Source: Syntrophaceae bacterium UBA5744
GTDB lineage: Bacteria; Desulfobacterota; Syntrophia; Syntrophales; UBA2192
Direction: 5' to 3'
Assembly (NCBI GenBank): GCA_002419215.1
Contig: DIFQ01000143.1
Coordinates: forward strand, 1-11,202
Length of the DNA: 11,202 bases
Shown: positions 1 to 6,154 of the stretch, one piece after another
Layout of the letters: every line of letters begins with the position of its first letter
Numbering within the stretch: the stretch's first letter is position 1
Notes under the pieces: generated by a model
Told to the model about the DNA's origin: nothing
What the model saw: the letters and a program-made list of their open reading frames with translations, nothing else
Databases searched by the model: none
Position numbers and translations under genes: made by a program

Positions 1-44
1 GGAGAGGGAGATTATGGAAGCGGCCGCCAGGGGAGAGGGAAATC
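1..44. repeat. Partial copy of the GGGAGA-type interspersed repeat
   Basis: The first 30 bases match 9458-9487 at 28 of 30 positions (mismatches at 13 and 26). After one missing G, the similarity continues to about position 44. The copy contains GGGAGA hexamers on both sides of a short GGAAGCGGCC core. It is cut by the window edge, so the CCC-rich half seen at 9384-9454 would lie outside. It sits just downstream of the minus-strand osmC-like gene. Confidence 0.75.
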
Positions 45-100
45 AAGGAATACGGTTTTCATAGGGGGATGAAGGGGAATTTGTTTTTGAACCCGTTCCA

Positions 101-580
101 CTATTTTTCGAAGATGAGCTCGTCCTGGAGATTGATGCAGTCCTTGACGCTCTGGGCGGCGGGACAGCGCATGATGTAGCCTGCGAAGGCCTCCTTCGCG
201 TCGGCCGCCTTTTCCTCGGGGCACTTGAGGTGCATCTTCACACGGATCGTCGTGATCTTGAGGACGCCTCCCGCATTCTCGATATCGCCCTCCACGTCGG
301 CCCAGAAGAGGTGCTCGGGGGTGGGGATCTTCTTTCCGGCCATCAGCGTGGCCAGTGTTCCCATCATTCACCCCGCCGTGGCGGCAACGATGTGGTCCAG
401 GGTTGCCGCGTGCTCCTTCTCCGGGTCGACCTTGTAGAACCGCTTGATCCCCCCGTGGACGCCGTAATAGACGGGCTCGGAGAACCCCTCGATCACGGCC
501 CTGCGGGTGGGCCCTGTCTCCCTGACGATCTTGATCTTTGAAGTGTGAACCACTTCGCCCATCGATTTCCCATCCTTCAT
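101..580 (-). CDS. OsmC-family peroxiredoxin-like protein, probable selenoprotein (in-frame UGA at codon 71)
   Basis: Two stretches of 70 and 88 residues lie in the same frame, separated only by a TGA at 370-368. Read through, they give a 159-residue protein, the usual OsmC/Ohr size. The family's first reactive cysteine sits in a motif like LLAALGGCxAMTL. Here the matching stretch is DHIVAATAG-(UGA)-MMGTLATL, so UGA replaces that Cys. The second family cysteine is present in MRCPAAQSV (about residue 139), 68 residues later. OsmC proteins reduce organic and lipid hydroperoxides in the cytoplasm, and selenocysteine at the attacking position fits that chemistry. A SECIS-like hairpin follows the UGA. 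The start is uncertain: ATG at 580 has no clear ribosome site, while ATG at 562 has AAGGA about 10 bases upstream. A plain nonsense mutation is the alternative. It is last in a minus-strand gene run. Confidence 0.82.
336..370 (-). promoter_or_regulatory. Candidate bacterial SECIS element with its UGA (Sec) codon
   Basis: The UGA is at 370-368. Starting 13 nt after it, the minus-strand RNA can form a 7-bp stem: CUGGCCA (355-349) with UGGCCGG (342-336), including one G-U pair. The loop is the 6-nt CGCUGA (348-343). A G occupies the second loop position, 21 nt after the UGA, which fits the bacterial SECIS rule as I know it (G within the first two loop bases, roughly 16-37 nt downstream). This is hand folding only. 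Confidence 0.65.
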
Positions 581-620
581 GTGTTTATTACAGATACCCT
601 GTCTTGAACGGAATTACAAT

Positions 621-646
621 CGAATGGAGAAACCCAGCCCCATTCG
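621..646. other. 7-bp inverted repeat upstream of the osmC-like gene
   Basis: CGAATGG (621-627) and CCATTCG (640-646) are perfect inverted repeats with a 12-nt spacer, 41 bp upstream of the osmC-like ATG at 580. It has no T-run, so it is not an obvious terminator. An operator or 5' leader hairpin is possible. Confidence 0.3.
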
Positions 647-685
647 GGAAGAACTTTGCGTCCGGATGAGCCTTCATGATCCCAA

Positions 686-717
686 CTTCCGATCTTCCTA
701 ACTTCTCAACTTCGAGG
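686..717. repeat. Unpaired octamer array (CTTCNNNN x4), element A
   Basis: CTTC occurs at 686, 694, 702 and 710, an exact 8-base period. The four variable bases are CGAT, CTAA, TCAA and GAGG. CGAT and CTAA units recur in the array at 2349-2380, and TCAA units recur at 11089-11104. No opposing GAAG array lies nearby, so this looks like half of the paired element type seen elsewhere in the window. It sits just past the 3' end of the amidotransferase gene. Confidence 0.75.
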
Positions 718-726
718 CCGGGAGGC

Positions 727-1443
727 TTAGGACCGAAAGGTCGTCACCAGTCCGTCCAGGATGTCCTCCATCAGGCGATTGATCGCACGAAAACGACCCG
801 GATCCGCCAGCATCTGCAAAGGGCTCTGGATAAAGGGGCCCTCGGCCAGGTCTTCCGGGCAGTTGTATATGAGATTCTCCACGCTTTCCCTGGTGGACTC
901 GAGGTGGAACTGGAATGCAACCACCCGGTCGCCGTAGGCAAAAGCCTGGTTTTCGCAGGCCTCGCTTCTGGCAAGATGGACGGCGCCGCGGGGAATCTCG
1001 AAGGTGTCGCCATGCCAGTGGAACGCGGGAAACGAATCCGGCAGGAAGCCGGAAAGCGATGACTGCAACGCCTGCGATGCTTTTTCCACCGGGTACCAGC
1101 CGATCTCGACACAGGGGTTCCGCGTCACCTTCGCCCCCAGCACGCAGGCGAGGAGCTGGGCCCCGAGGCAGATGCCGATCACGACTTTCCCCTCCCGGAG
1201 AGCCTCGCCGATGAAACGCTTTTCCCGGGCAAGCCAGGGGAAACGGCTCTCCTCGTAAACGTTCATGGGCCCGCCCAGGATGAAGAGCCAGTCAAACTCC
1301 TCGGCTGCCGGCAATCGATGGCTGGCATAAAGGCGTGTGGCCGTCAAGCGGTGCCCCCTCACCAGGGCCCACGACTCGATGAATCCCGGCCCCTCGAAGG
1401 GGACGTGCTGCAAGCAATGGATACTCAACGGTTTCTTCAGCAT
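727..1443 (-). CDS. Class I glutamine amidotransferase (GMP synthase-like GATase domain)
   Basis: A 238-residue single-domain protein. The glutaminase triad is visible: nucleophile Cys92 in GICLGAQ, and His180 and Glu182 in FQFHLE. FILGGPMNVYE (about 54-64) is the typical strand and oxyanion region. This class releases ammonia from glutamine or hydrolyses gamma-glutamyl bonds. There is no fused synthetase domain and no partner gene beside it, so the substrate is unknown; many stand-alone homologues are annotated only as GMP synthase-like. ATG at 1443 is preferred over the in-frame TTG at 1449 because AGGG lies 8 bases before the ATG but only 2 before the TTG. It lies 143 bp downstream of nadD on the same strand, with a heptamer repeat element in the gap, so independent transcription is possible. 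Confidence 0.9.
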   Translation of the reverse strand: MLKKPLSIHCLQHVPFEGPGFIESWALVRGHRLTATRLYASHRLPAAEEFDWLFILGGPMNVYEESRFPWLAREKRFIGEALREGKVVIGICLGAQLLACVLGAKVTRNPCVEIGWYPVEKASQALQSSLSGFLPDSFPAFHWHGDTFEIPRGAVHLARSEACENQAFAYGDRVVAFQFHLESTRESVENLIYNCPEDLAEGPFIQSPLQMLADPGRFRAINRLMEDILDGLVTTFRS

Positions 1444-1461
1444 TGGCAATACCCTGAAACA

Positions 1462-1572
1462 GGGGATCGGGTCTAGGGTTTAGGGTATAGGGTATAGGGT
1501 CTGAAGGTACAAAGAATTCTATAGATGAAATCTTCTTCCTTCCCGATACCCGAGTCCCGAGTCCCGATGCCC
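1462..1572. repeat. Paired heptamer arrays (GGGNNNN / NNNNCCC), element F
   Basis: Left array: GGG at 1462, 1469, 1476, 1483, 1490 and 1497, an exact 7-base period, with tails GATC, TCTA, TTTA, TATA, TATA, TCTG. Right array: CCC at 1542, 1549, 1556, 1563 and 1570, again period 7. Read on the other strand it gives GGG with tails ATC-type, ACTC, ACTC, TATC and AAGG. The two arrays face each other across a 38-nt core (1504-1541). The anchor is constant and the tails vary. It fills most of the spacer between nadD and the amidotransferase gene. Confidence 0.85.
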
Positions 1573-1602
1573 CTTTACAAACGCTTTCAGCGTTTGTAAA
1601 GG
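1572..1602 (-). terminator. Perfect 13-bp hairpin at the 3' end of nadD, stop codon in its loop
   Basis: CCTTTACAAACGC (1572-1584) and GCGTTTGTAAAGG (1590-1602) form a perfect 13-bp stem with a 5-nt loop. On the minus strand the loop reads UGAAA and begins with nadD's own UGA stop. The last four sense codons of nadD form the 5' arm. No U-tract follows, so it may stabilise or process the mRNA 3' end rather than act as a classic intrinsic terminator. Confidence 0.55.
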
Positions 1603-2234
1603 TTGTGTCTCTCAACATACTCCCTGACCGCCTCCGGTACGAAGTAGCGGATGGAGCAGCCCGTTTTCACCCTCTCGCGGATGTCCCTCGACTCGATGTC
1701 GAGCGGGGTGACCGAGGTGAAAAAAATATCCTTGCCCCCCGGGCCGTGATAAGCGCGCGCCTTCCTGTCATAGCTGAATCGCGCAGCCACGTCGGGGGGA
1801 AGGGCTTTTCGCAGTGAGCCCTTGCGCCAGCCCGGCCTCGTCATGATCACGAAGTGGCACAGGGTGAGCAGCCGCCTCCAGCTCTTCCAGCGCTGGATGT
1901 CGTCGAAGGCGTCCTGGCCCATGATGAAAAAAATCTCGAGCTCCCTCCCGAAGGTCTCGCGGAAGTAGCCGATCGTGTCCACCGTGTAGGAACGGCCCTC
2001 GCGCCGGTTCTCGACGTCGGAAAAGGCAAAGGCGGGATTTCCCTCTATGGCAAAGCGCACCATGTGCTCGCGGTGTTCATAGGGGGTGATGCCGGGGCCA
2101 TGCTTGAGGGGTGGCGTTGCCGAAGGGATGAAGACGATCCGGTCAAGACGGAAATTCTCCAGGATCTCCTCGGCGCATCGCAGGTGGGCCAGGTGGATCG
2201 GGTCAAAGGTGCCGCCGAGGATGCCCCATCGCAT
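1587..2234 (-). CDS. nadD: Nicotinate-nucleotide adenylyltransferase
   Basis: A 215-residue cytoplasmic enzyme that joins nicotinate mononucleotide and ATP into deamido-NAD and pyrophosphate, the penultimate step of NAD synthesis. The nucleotidyltransferase signature is clear at the N-terminus: GILGGTFDPIHLAHL (residues 4-18) with the GTFDPxH nucleotide-binding motif. IMGQDAFDDIQRWKSW in mid-protein is the family substrate-binding stretch. Near the C-terminus, SRDIRERVKTG stands at the place of the usual SSTxIR motif. Length is normal. ATG at 2234 has AAAGGG 8 bases upstream. It follows proA on the same strand, a neighbour pair common in deltaproteobacteria, with 164 bp and an octamer repeat element between them. 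Its 3' end is built into a strong hairpin. Confidence 0.96.
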   Translation of the reverse strand: MRWGILGGTFDPIHLAHLRCAEEILENFRLDRIVFIPSATPPLKHGPGITPYEHREHMVRFAIEGNPAFAFSDVENRREGRSYTVDTIGYFRETFGRELEIFFIMGQDAFDDIQRWKSWRRLLTLCHFVIMTRPGWRKGSLRKALPPDVAARFSYDRKARAYHGPGGKDIFFTSVTPLDIESRDIRERVKTGCSIRYFVPEAVREYVERHNLYKR

Positions 2235-2293
2235 GTCATCAGCCCTTTCAATCGCTGAGAAGTGACCGATCGGTTGGTCGATTCTATGACCGC

Positions 2294-2380
2294 GAAGTTA
2301 GGAAGCGAGGAAGAGCAGAAGATCGGAAAAGATACTTTTCTTTCCGCGCTTCCGCTCTTCCTAACTTCCGATCTTCCGGC
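2294..2380. repeat. Paired octamer arrays (GAAGNNNN / CTTC), element B
   Basis: Left array: GAAG at 2294, 2302, 2310 and 2318, plus a degenerate GAAA at 2326, with tails TTAG, CGAG, AGCA, ATCG. Right array: CTTC at 2349, 2357, 2365 and 2373, plus a degenerate TTTC at 2341. The period is exactly 8 in both. Only 7 nt (2334-2340) separate the two sides. On the other strand the right array gives GAAG tails ATCG, TTAG, AGCG, CGCG. In a nested fold the anchors always pair, but the tails mostly do not, so this is not a simple hairpin kept by compensation. It occupies the proA-nadD spacer. Confidence 0.88.
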
Positions 2381-2398
2381 CTCCTTGGAGGCCCGCAC

Positions 2399-3658
2399 CT
2401 ATGAGGTGCGCACCTGTCCGCTTCCGTAGATGATGAACTTCTGCGTTGTCAGCTCCTCGAGCCCCATGGGGCCGAAGGCGTGGAGCTTCGTCGTGCTGAT
2501 TCCGATCTCGGCGCCCAGCCCGAGTTGGAATCCGTCGCTGAACCGGGTCGAGGCATTGACGAGAACCGTCGAGGAGTTCACCTCCTTGAGAAACCGCTGT
2601 GCGTTGTCGTAGTCGCGCGTGACGATCGACTCGGTGTGCAGCGAGCCGTATTTCTCGATGTGCCGGATTGCCTCGTCGATCCCGTCGACGACTTTCACCG
2701 CCAGGATGAGATCCAGGTACTCCTCGTGCCAGTCCTTTTCGGTGGCCTCTTCGAGCCCCGGCAGGATGGCCCGGGTCCGCTCGCAGCCTCGCAGCACGAC
2801 CCCCGCCTTCTCCAGGGCTTCCGCCACGGCGGGGAGGAAGGCGCCCGCCGCGCCCTTGTGGACGAGCAGCGTCTCCATGGCGTTGCAGACGCCCGGCCGC
2901 TGCACCTTGGCATTCAGGCAGATCCGGACGGCCATGTCGAGATCGGCATCGGCATCGACGAAAACATGGCACACGCCCTTGTAGTGCTTGATCACGGGGA
3001 TTCGCGACTGGCTCACCACGGCCCGGATGAGATCCTCGCCGCCCCGGGGGATGATGAGGTCGATATGCTCGTCGAGCTGGAGCATCATGTTGACTGCCTC
3101 GCGGTCCACCATGGGGATGAGCTGGATGGCGTTCTCGGGAAGCCCCTTGACCCGGAGCACGCCGCGGAGGATGAGGCTCAGGGCCATGTTGGAGTTGATG
3201 GCCTCGGAGCCGCCCCGCAGGATGACGGCGTTGCCGGCCTTCAGGCACAGGGCCGCCGCGTCCACCGTCACGTTGGGGCGCGACTCGTAGATGATCCCGA
3301 TGACGCCCAGGGGAATCCGCATCCTGCCCACGAGAAGCCCGTTGGGACGCCTCCACATGGAGGTCACCTTTCCCACGGGATCCGGCAGGTTGGCCACTTC
3401 CTCCAGCCCCCGCGCCATGGCGCGGATGGCTTTCTCGTCGAGCGTGAGGCGGTCGATCATGGCCTTCGAGAGGCCCTTTCTCCGGGCGTACTCGACGTCC
3501 TTCTCGTTCTCCTCGACGAGGTAGTCCATGTGATGGATGAGCTGCTCGGCCATCTCGACCAGCGCCTCGTCCTTCTCGGCGCTCGAGAGGTTGGCTGCGG
3601 CCGGCATCGCTTCCCGGGCGTTTTTCGCGATCTGAAAGACCTGCTCCTTGATGTCCAT
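2399..3658 (-). CDS. proA: Gamma-glutamyl phosphate reductase (glutamate-5-semialdehyde dehydrogenase)
   Basis: A 419-residue NADPH-dependent enzyme of the aldehyde dehydrogenase superfamily. It reduces gamma-glutamyl phosphate to glutamate-5-semialdehyde, the second step of proline synthesis. Family stretches in order: RIPLGVIGIIYESRPNVT (cofactor-binding region), KAGNAVILRGGSEA, the catalytic cysteine near residue 258 in QRPGVCNAMETLLV, and the C-terminal LGLGAEIGISTTKLHAFGPMGLEEL. Length matches the family. ATG at 3658 is preferred over the in-frame GTG at 3664, because AAGG lies 5-6 bases before the ATG but overlaps the GTG. It is the first gene of the minus-strand run and is divergent from the patatin-like gene. 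A heptamer element fills the divergent gap, and I could not assign a convincing promoter for proA. No proB is in the window. Confidence 0.97.
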   Translation of the reverse strand: MDIKEQVFQIAKNAREAMPAAANLSSAEKDEALVEMAEQLIHHMDYLVEENEKDVEYARRKGLSKAMIDRLTLDEKAIRAMARGLEEVANLPDPVGKVTSMWRRPNGLLVGRMRIPLGVIGIIYESRPNVTVDAAALCLKAGNAVILRGGSEAINSNMALSLILRGVLRVKGLPENAIQLIPMVDREAVNMMLQLDEHIDLIIPRGGEDLIRAVVSQSRIPVIKHYKGVCHVFVDADADLDMAVRICLNAKVQRPGVCNAMETLLVHKGAAGAFLPAVAEALEKAGVVLRGCERTRAILPGLEEATEKDWHEEYLDLILAVKVVDGIDEAIRHIEKYGSLHTESIVTRDYDNAQRFLKEVNSSTVLVNASTRFSDGFQLGLGAEIGISTTKLHAFGPMGLEELTTQKFIIYGSGQVRTS

Positions 3659-3683
3659 GGGCACCTTCAGCCGCTTCGCGGCA

Positions 3684-3783
3684 GTGATCAGTTACCAGTG
3701 ACCAGTGACCAGTGAAAAAGAAGGAATTGATCATTAAACGCCTCAATCCTGCTTCCGATCACCAGCCACAAACCACGAGGCAC
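3684..3783. repeat. Paired heptamer arrays (GTGNNNN / NNNNCAC), element E
   Basis: Left array: GTG at 3684, GTT at 3691, then GTG at 3698, 3705 and 3712, an exact 7-base period, with tails ATCA, ACCA, ACCA, ACCA, AAAA. Right array: CAC at 3760, 3767, 3774 and 3781, also period 7. Read on the other strand these give GTG with tails CCTC, GTTT, GCTG, ATCG. The core is 3719-3755. The element fills the divergent gap between proA and the patatin-like gene and ends 16 bp before the latter's promoter. Confidence 0.82.
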
Positions 3784-3799
3784 TTCTTTCTGTAACTTG

Positions 3800-3828
3800 C
3801 TGACATATACCGTATGCCTCTTTTTAAT
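3800..3828 (+). promoter_or_regulatory. Sigma-70-type promoter for the patatin-like gene
   Basis: CTGACA (3800-3805, 5 of 6 matches to the -35 consensus), a 17-bp spacer, then TTTAAT (3823-3828, 5 of 6 matches to the -10). Predicted transcription starts near 3835, leaving a leader of about 88 nt before ATG 3923. This argues against translation starting at the upstream in-frame TTG at 3797. Confidence 0.6.
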
Positions 3829-3841
3829 TCAAGGGGTTAAA

Positions 3842-3868
3842 GAATTTCAGCGGGGCGTTGAATTTCAG
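3842..3868 (+). repeat. 9-nt direct repeat GAATTTCAG in the leader
   Basis: GAATTTCAG occurs at 3842-3850 and again at 3860-3868, 18 bp apart, each followed within a base or two by a run of G. The pair lies just downstream of the predicted transcription start of the patatin-like gene, where repressor sites or leader RNA elements are common. No regulator is identified. Confidence 0.4.
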
Positions 3869-3922
3869 GGGCAACTGGACTATGATGGCACACTTTTTAA
3901 ACGGGGGGGGAAACGAACGGGA

Positions 3923-5002
3923 ATGGAGAGGCTCTGCATCCGGGCGGGGAAACGGGCCCTGGAGATGATCCGGGACGGGGGGTTTCGGTTCGACCGGGTC
4001 ACGGCGTATGCGGGCCCCGCGGTGGGGCCCCGCTGGCTCGTGGCCAGCGGCTTCGACCTCGCATTCCTGCGAAACGGCACCCTGGCGTCGAAGTCACGGC
4101 CCGTTCTGCTGACCGGCGCGTCGGCGGGCGCATGGCGTTTCGCCGCCTGGCTCCAGCCCGAACCGGAGAAGAGCTACCGCAGGCTCATCGAAGCCTATAT
4201 CGGCATCCCCTGTGACCGCCGGAGCACCCCCGCAAGTCTCAAGAAGGGCCTCCAGGAAACCATCAACGCCTACCTGGAGGACGACGCCATCCCCTTCGCG
4301 CTGGCCCATGACCATTACCGGCTTGCCGTCACGACGGCACGGGCGAGAAACCTCGCCGCCTCGGAAACCCCCTGGGTGCAGAAATGGGGTCTCGCGCTCT
4401 GCTATGCCCTCAACAGGATCGACCGACGCCATCTCTTCCGCTTCTTCGAGCGGGTGGTCTTCTACAGCGGCCCCCGGCCGCCCCGGTTCTGCCTGCGCCC
4501 CGGCTTCAGGGGGGCGGCGGTAGCGCTCAACCCCATCAATTTCAAGCACGCCGTCCTCGCCTCGGGCGCAATCCCGCTTCTGATCGAAGGGGTGTCGGAC
4601 ATCTACGGGGCTCCCCGGGGCATCTACCGGGACGGGGGCGTCATCGATTACCACATCGACCACAATTATGCTGCAAAGGAAGACGACGTGACCCTTCTGG
4701 TCCATCACGAGGACCGCGTCATCCCGGGATGGCTCGACAAGAAGATCAAGGGGCGCATGCCGGCGGCAGGCGCCCTCGACAACGTCCTGCTTATCACCCC
4801 GTCGCCCGAGCTCATACAGACTTTTCCCGGCGGGAAGATCCCCGACCGGGACGACTTCCTGACCTTTATCGACGATGCCGCAGGCCGCATCCTGAACTGG
4901 CGCAAAGTAATCGAGATCTGCGCCCCCCTCGGGGAGGAGTTCATCGAGTTGGTGGACAGCGGGAAGATCCGCAGGATCACGGAACCGTTGAGCCTTGACT
5001 AG
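3923..5002 (+). CDS. Patatin-like acyl hydrolase
   Basis: A 359-residue protein with the Ser-Asp dyad of patatin-type lipases. GASAG holds the nucleophile Ser67 (GxSxG), and DGG at 237-239 (YRDGGVIDYH) holds the catalytic Asp. AYAGPAVGPRW (about 32-42) stands where the glycine-rich oxyanion segment normally lies, but is atypical. No signal peptide or clear membrane helix is seen, so it is probably cytoplasmic. The family removes acyl chains from phospholipids or other esters; the substrate here is unknown. The frame is open upstream to TTG 3797, but the promoter at 3800-3828 and the leader favour ATG 3923. The ribosome site is weak (ACGGGA close to the ATG). A run of eight G at 3903-3910 lies 12 bases before the ATG. 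It is followed by an octamer element and then the radical SAM gene. Confidence 0.82.
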   Translation: MERLCIRAGKRALEMIRDGGFRFDRVTAYAGPAVGPRWLVASGFDLAFLRNGTLASKSRPVLLTGASAGAWRFAAWLQPEPEKSYRRLIEAYIGIPCDRRSTPASLKKGLQETINAYLEDDAIPFALAHDHYRLAVTTARARNLAASETPWVQKWGLALCYALNRIDRRHLFRFFERVVFYSGPRPPRFCLRPGFRGAAVALNPINFKHAVLASGAIPLLIEGVSDIYGAPRGIYRDGGVIDYHIDHNYAAKEDDVTLLVHHEDRVIPGWLDKKIKGRMPAAGALDNVLLITPSPELIQTFPGGKIPDRDDFLTFIDDAAGRILNWRKVIEICAPLGEEFIELVDSGKIRRITEPLSLD

Positions 5003-5070
5003 TCGAGAGCGATTGACCGGGAAGTGCCTCCCGTCGAATGCCTTTAGTTTGTCTTCAGCGTCAAGACTGA

Positions 5071-5158
5071 GAAGATCGGAAGAGCAGAAGTGAGGAAGAG
5101 CGGACAAGAAAAGAATTTCTCCACTCCGATCTTCCGCTCTTCATAACTTCCTCACTTC
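5071..5158. repeat. Paired octamer arrays (GAAGNNNN / NNNNCTTC), element C
   Basis: Left array: GAAG at 5071, 5079, 5087 and 5095, with tails ATCG, AGCA, TGAG, AGCG. Right array: CTTC at 5131, 5139, 5147 and 5155. Read on the other strand the right array gives tails TGAG, TTAT, AGCG and ATCG. The period is exactly 8 and the core (5103-5126) is A-rich. Three of the four tails are shared between the two sides, in a different order. The array ends one base before the ATG at 5159. Confidence 0.88.
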
Positions 5159-6154
5159 ATGATCTATGAGTTGCCCTCCGCCCGGGAAGTCCTGAGCGGT
5201 GCTAAAACGAGATCAATGATAGAAACATTGAAAGAGCGCATTCCCTTGCTGCGGGAGATGATGCGCAGCTGCACTCTTTGCCCGCGGGAATGCCGGGTCA
5301 ACCGGCTCGAGGGGGAAACGGGGTTCTGCGGTCTCGGCCCCAGCGCCGTCCTTGCGCGGGCCCTGCCCCACTTCGGCGAGGAGCCGCCCGTCTCCGGGAC
5401 GGCAGGCGCGGGCACGATATTCCTCACCTCCTGCAACCTGAGATGCCCCTTCTGCCAGAATTACCGGATCAGCCACGACAGGATGGGGAAAGCGGTGGAT
5501 CGGGAGACCCTGGCAGGCGCCATGCTGGAGCTCGCGCTGAAGGGCTGCCACAATATCGAACTGGTGACGCCCACGCCGCAGCTTCCGGCCGTCCTGGAAT
5601 CGCTGCTTTCGGCCTGCGAGTGGGGCCTTAAGCTGCCGCTCGTCTACAACTGCGGGGGATACGAGAAGACCGAGGTGATCCGCCTGCTCGACGGCATCGT
5701 CAATGTCTGGCTGCCCGATTTCAAGTATGGCAACGAAAGGGACGCCCGGGAATGTTCCGCCCCGGAAGATTACCCGCACCGGGCCCTGGAATCGATCGCG
5801 GAGATGATCCGTCAGACGGGGGAGAGGCTGCAGACGGCGGGCGGCATCGCCCGGCACGGCGTGATCATCCGGCACCTCGTCCTGCCCGGGCGTGTTCAAA
5901 ACAGCCTGGATGCCGTCCGCCTCATTGCCGCTCATCTTTCAAAAAAAGTCCCATTGAGCCTCATGTCTCAGTATACACCGACGCCGGCCGTATCGGAAGA
6001 TCCGGTTTGGGGCCGGCGGGTGACCCGCGAGGAATACGAAGCGGTTGTGGACCTGGCTCTCGACCTGGAGTTCGAAAACCTCTTTATCCAGGAGGTGGAT
6101 GAGCGGGAACACACGCCGGATTTTAACAAGGACGCTCCTTTCGATTGGGACTGA
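5159..6154 (+). CDS. Radical SAM protein, PflX / pyruvate formate-lyase activase-like (COG1313 type)
   Basis: A 331-residue protein. C92, C96 and C99 in TSCNLRCPFCQN form the CX3CX2C site for the 4Fe-4S cluster that cleaves S-adenosylmethionine. The N-terminal region CTLCPRECRVNRLEGETGFCG (residues 38-58) is the extra cysteine-rich segment typical of COG1313 proteins, and VYNCGGYE and LPDFKYG are further family stretches. These proteins resemble glycyl-radical enzyme activases, but their targets are mostly unknown and no glycyl-radical enzyme is adjacent. The start is unsure. ATG 5159 has no ribosome site and touches a repeat array. ATG 5216 (weak GAG 4 bases upstream) would still keep all cysteines. 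It probably shares no promoter with the patatin-like gene, since the repeat element lies between. Confidence 0.88.
   Translation: MIYELPSAREVLSGAKTRSMIETLKERIPLLREMMRSCTLCPRECRVNRLEGETGFCGLGPSAVLARALPHFGEEPPVSGTAGAGTIFLTSCNLRCPFCQNYRISHDRMGKAVDRETLAGAMLELALKGCHNIELVTPTPQLPAVLESLLSACEWGLKLPLVYNCGGYEKTEVIRLLDGIVNVWLPDFKYGNERDARECSAPEDYPHRALESIAEMIRQTGERLQTAGGIARHGVIIRHLVLPGRVQNSLDAVRLIAAHLSKKVPLSLMSQYTPTPAVSEDPVWGRRVTREEYEAVVDLALDLEFENLFIQEVDEREHTPDFNKDAPFDWD

Noticed and set aside
1474..1500. Telomere-like TAGGGT repeats
   Set aside because: They are the left arm of a facing heptamer pair with variable tails, flanked by bacterial genes on both sides.
5073..5085. Exact match to the 13-base common Illumina adapter core within element C
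   Set aside because: The match arises naturally from two adjacent octamers (tails ATCG and AGCA). The bases after it do not continue into any adapter I know, and the same words occur in several elements, so contamination is unlikely.
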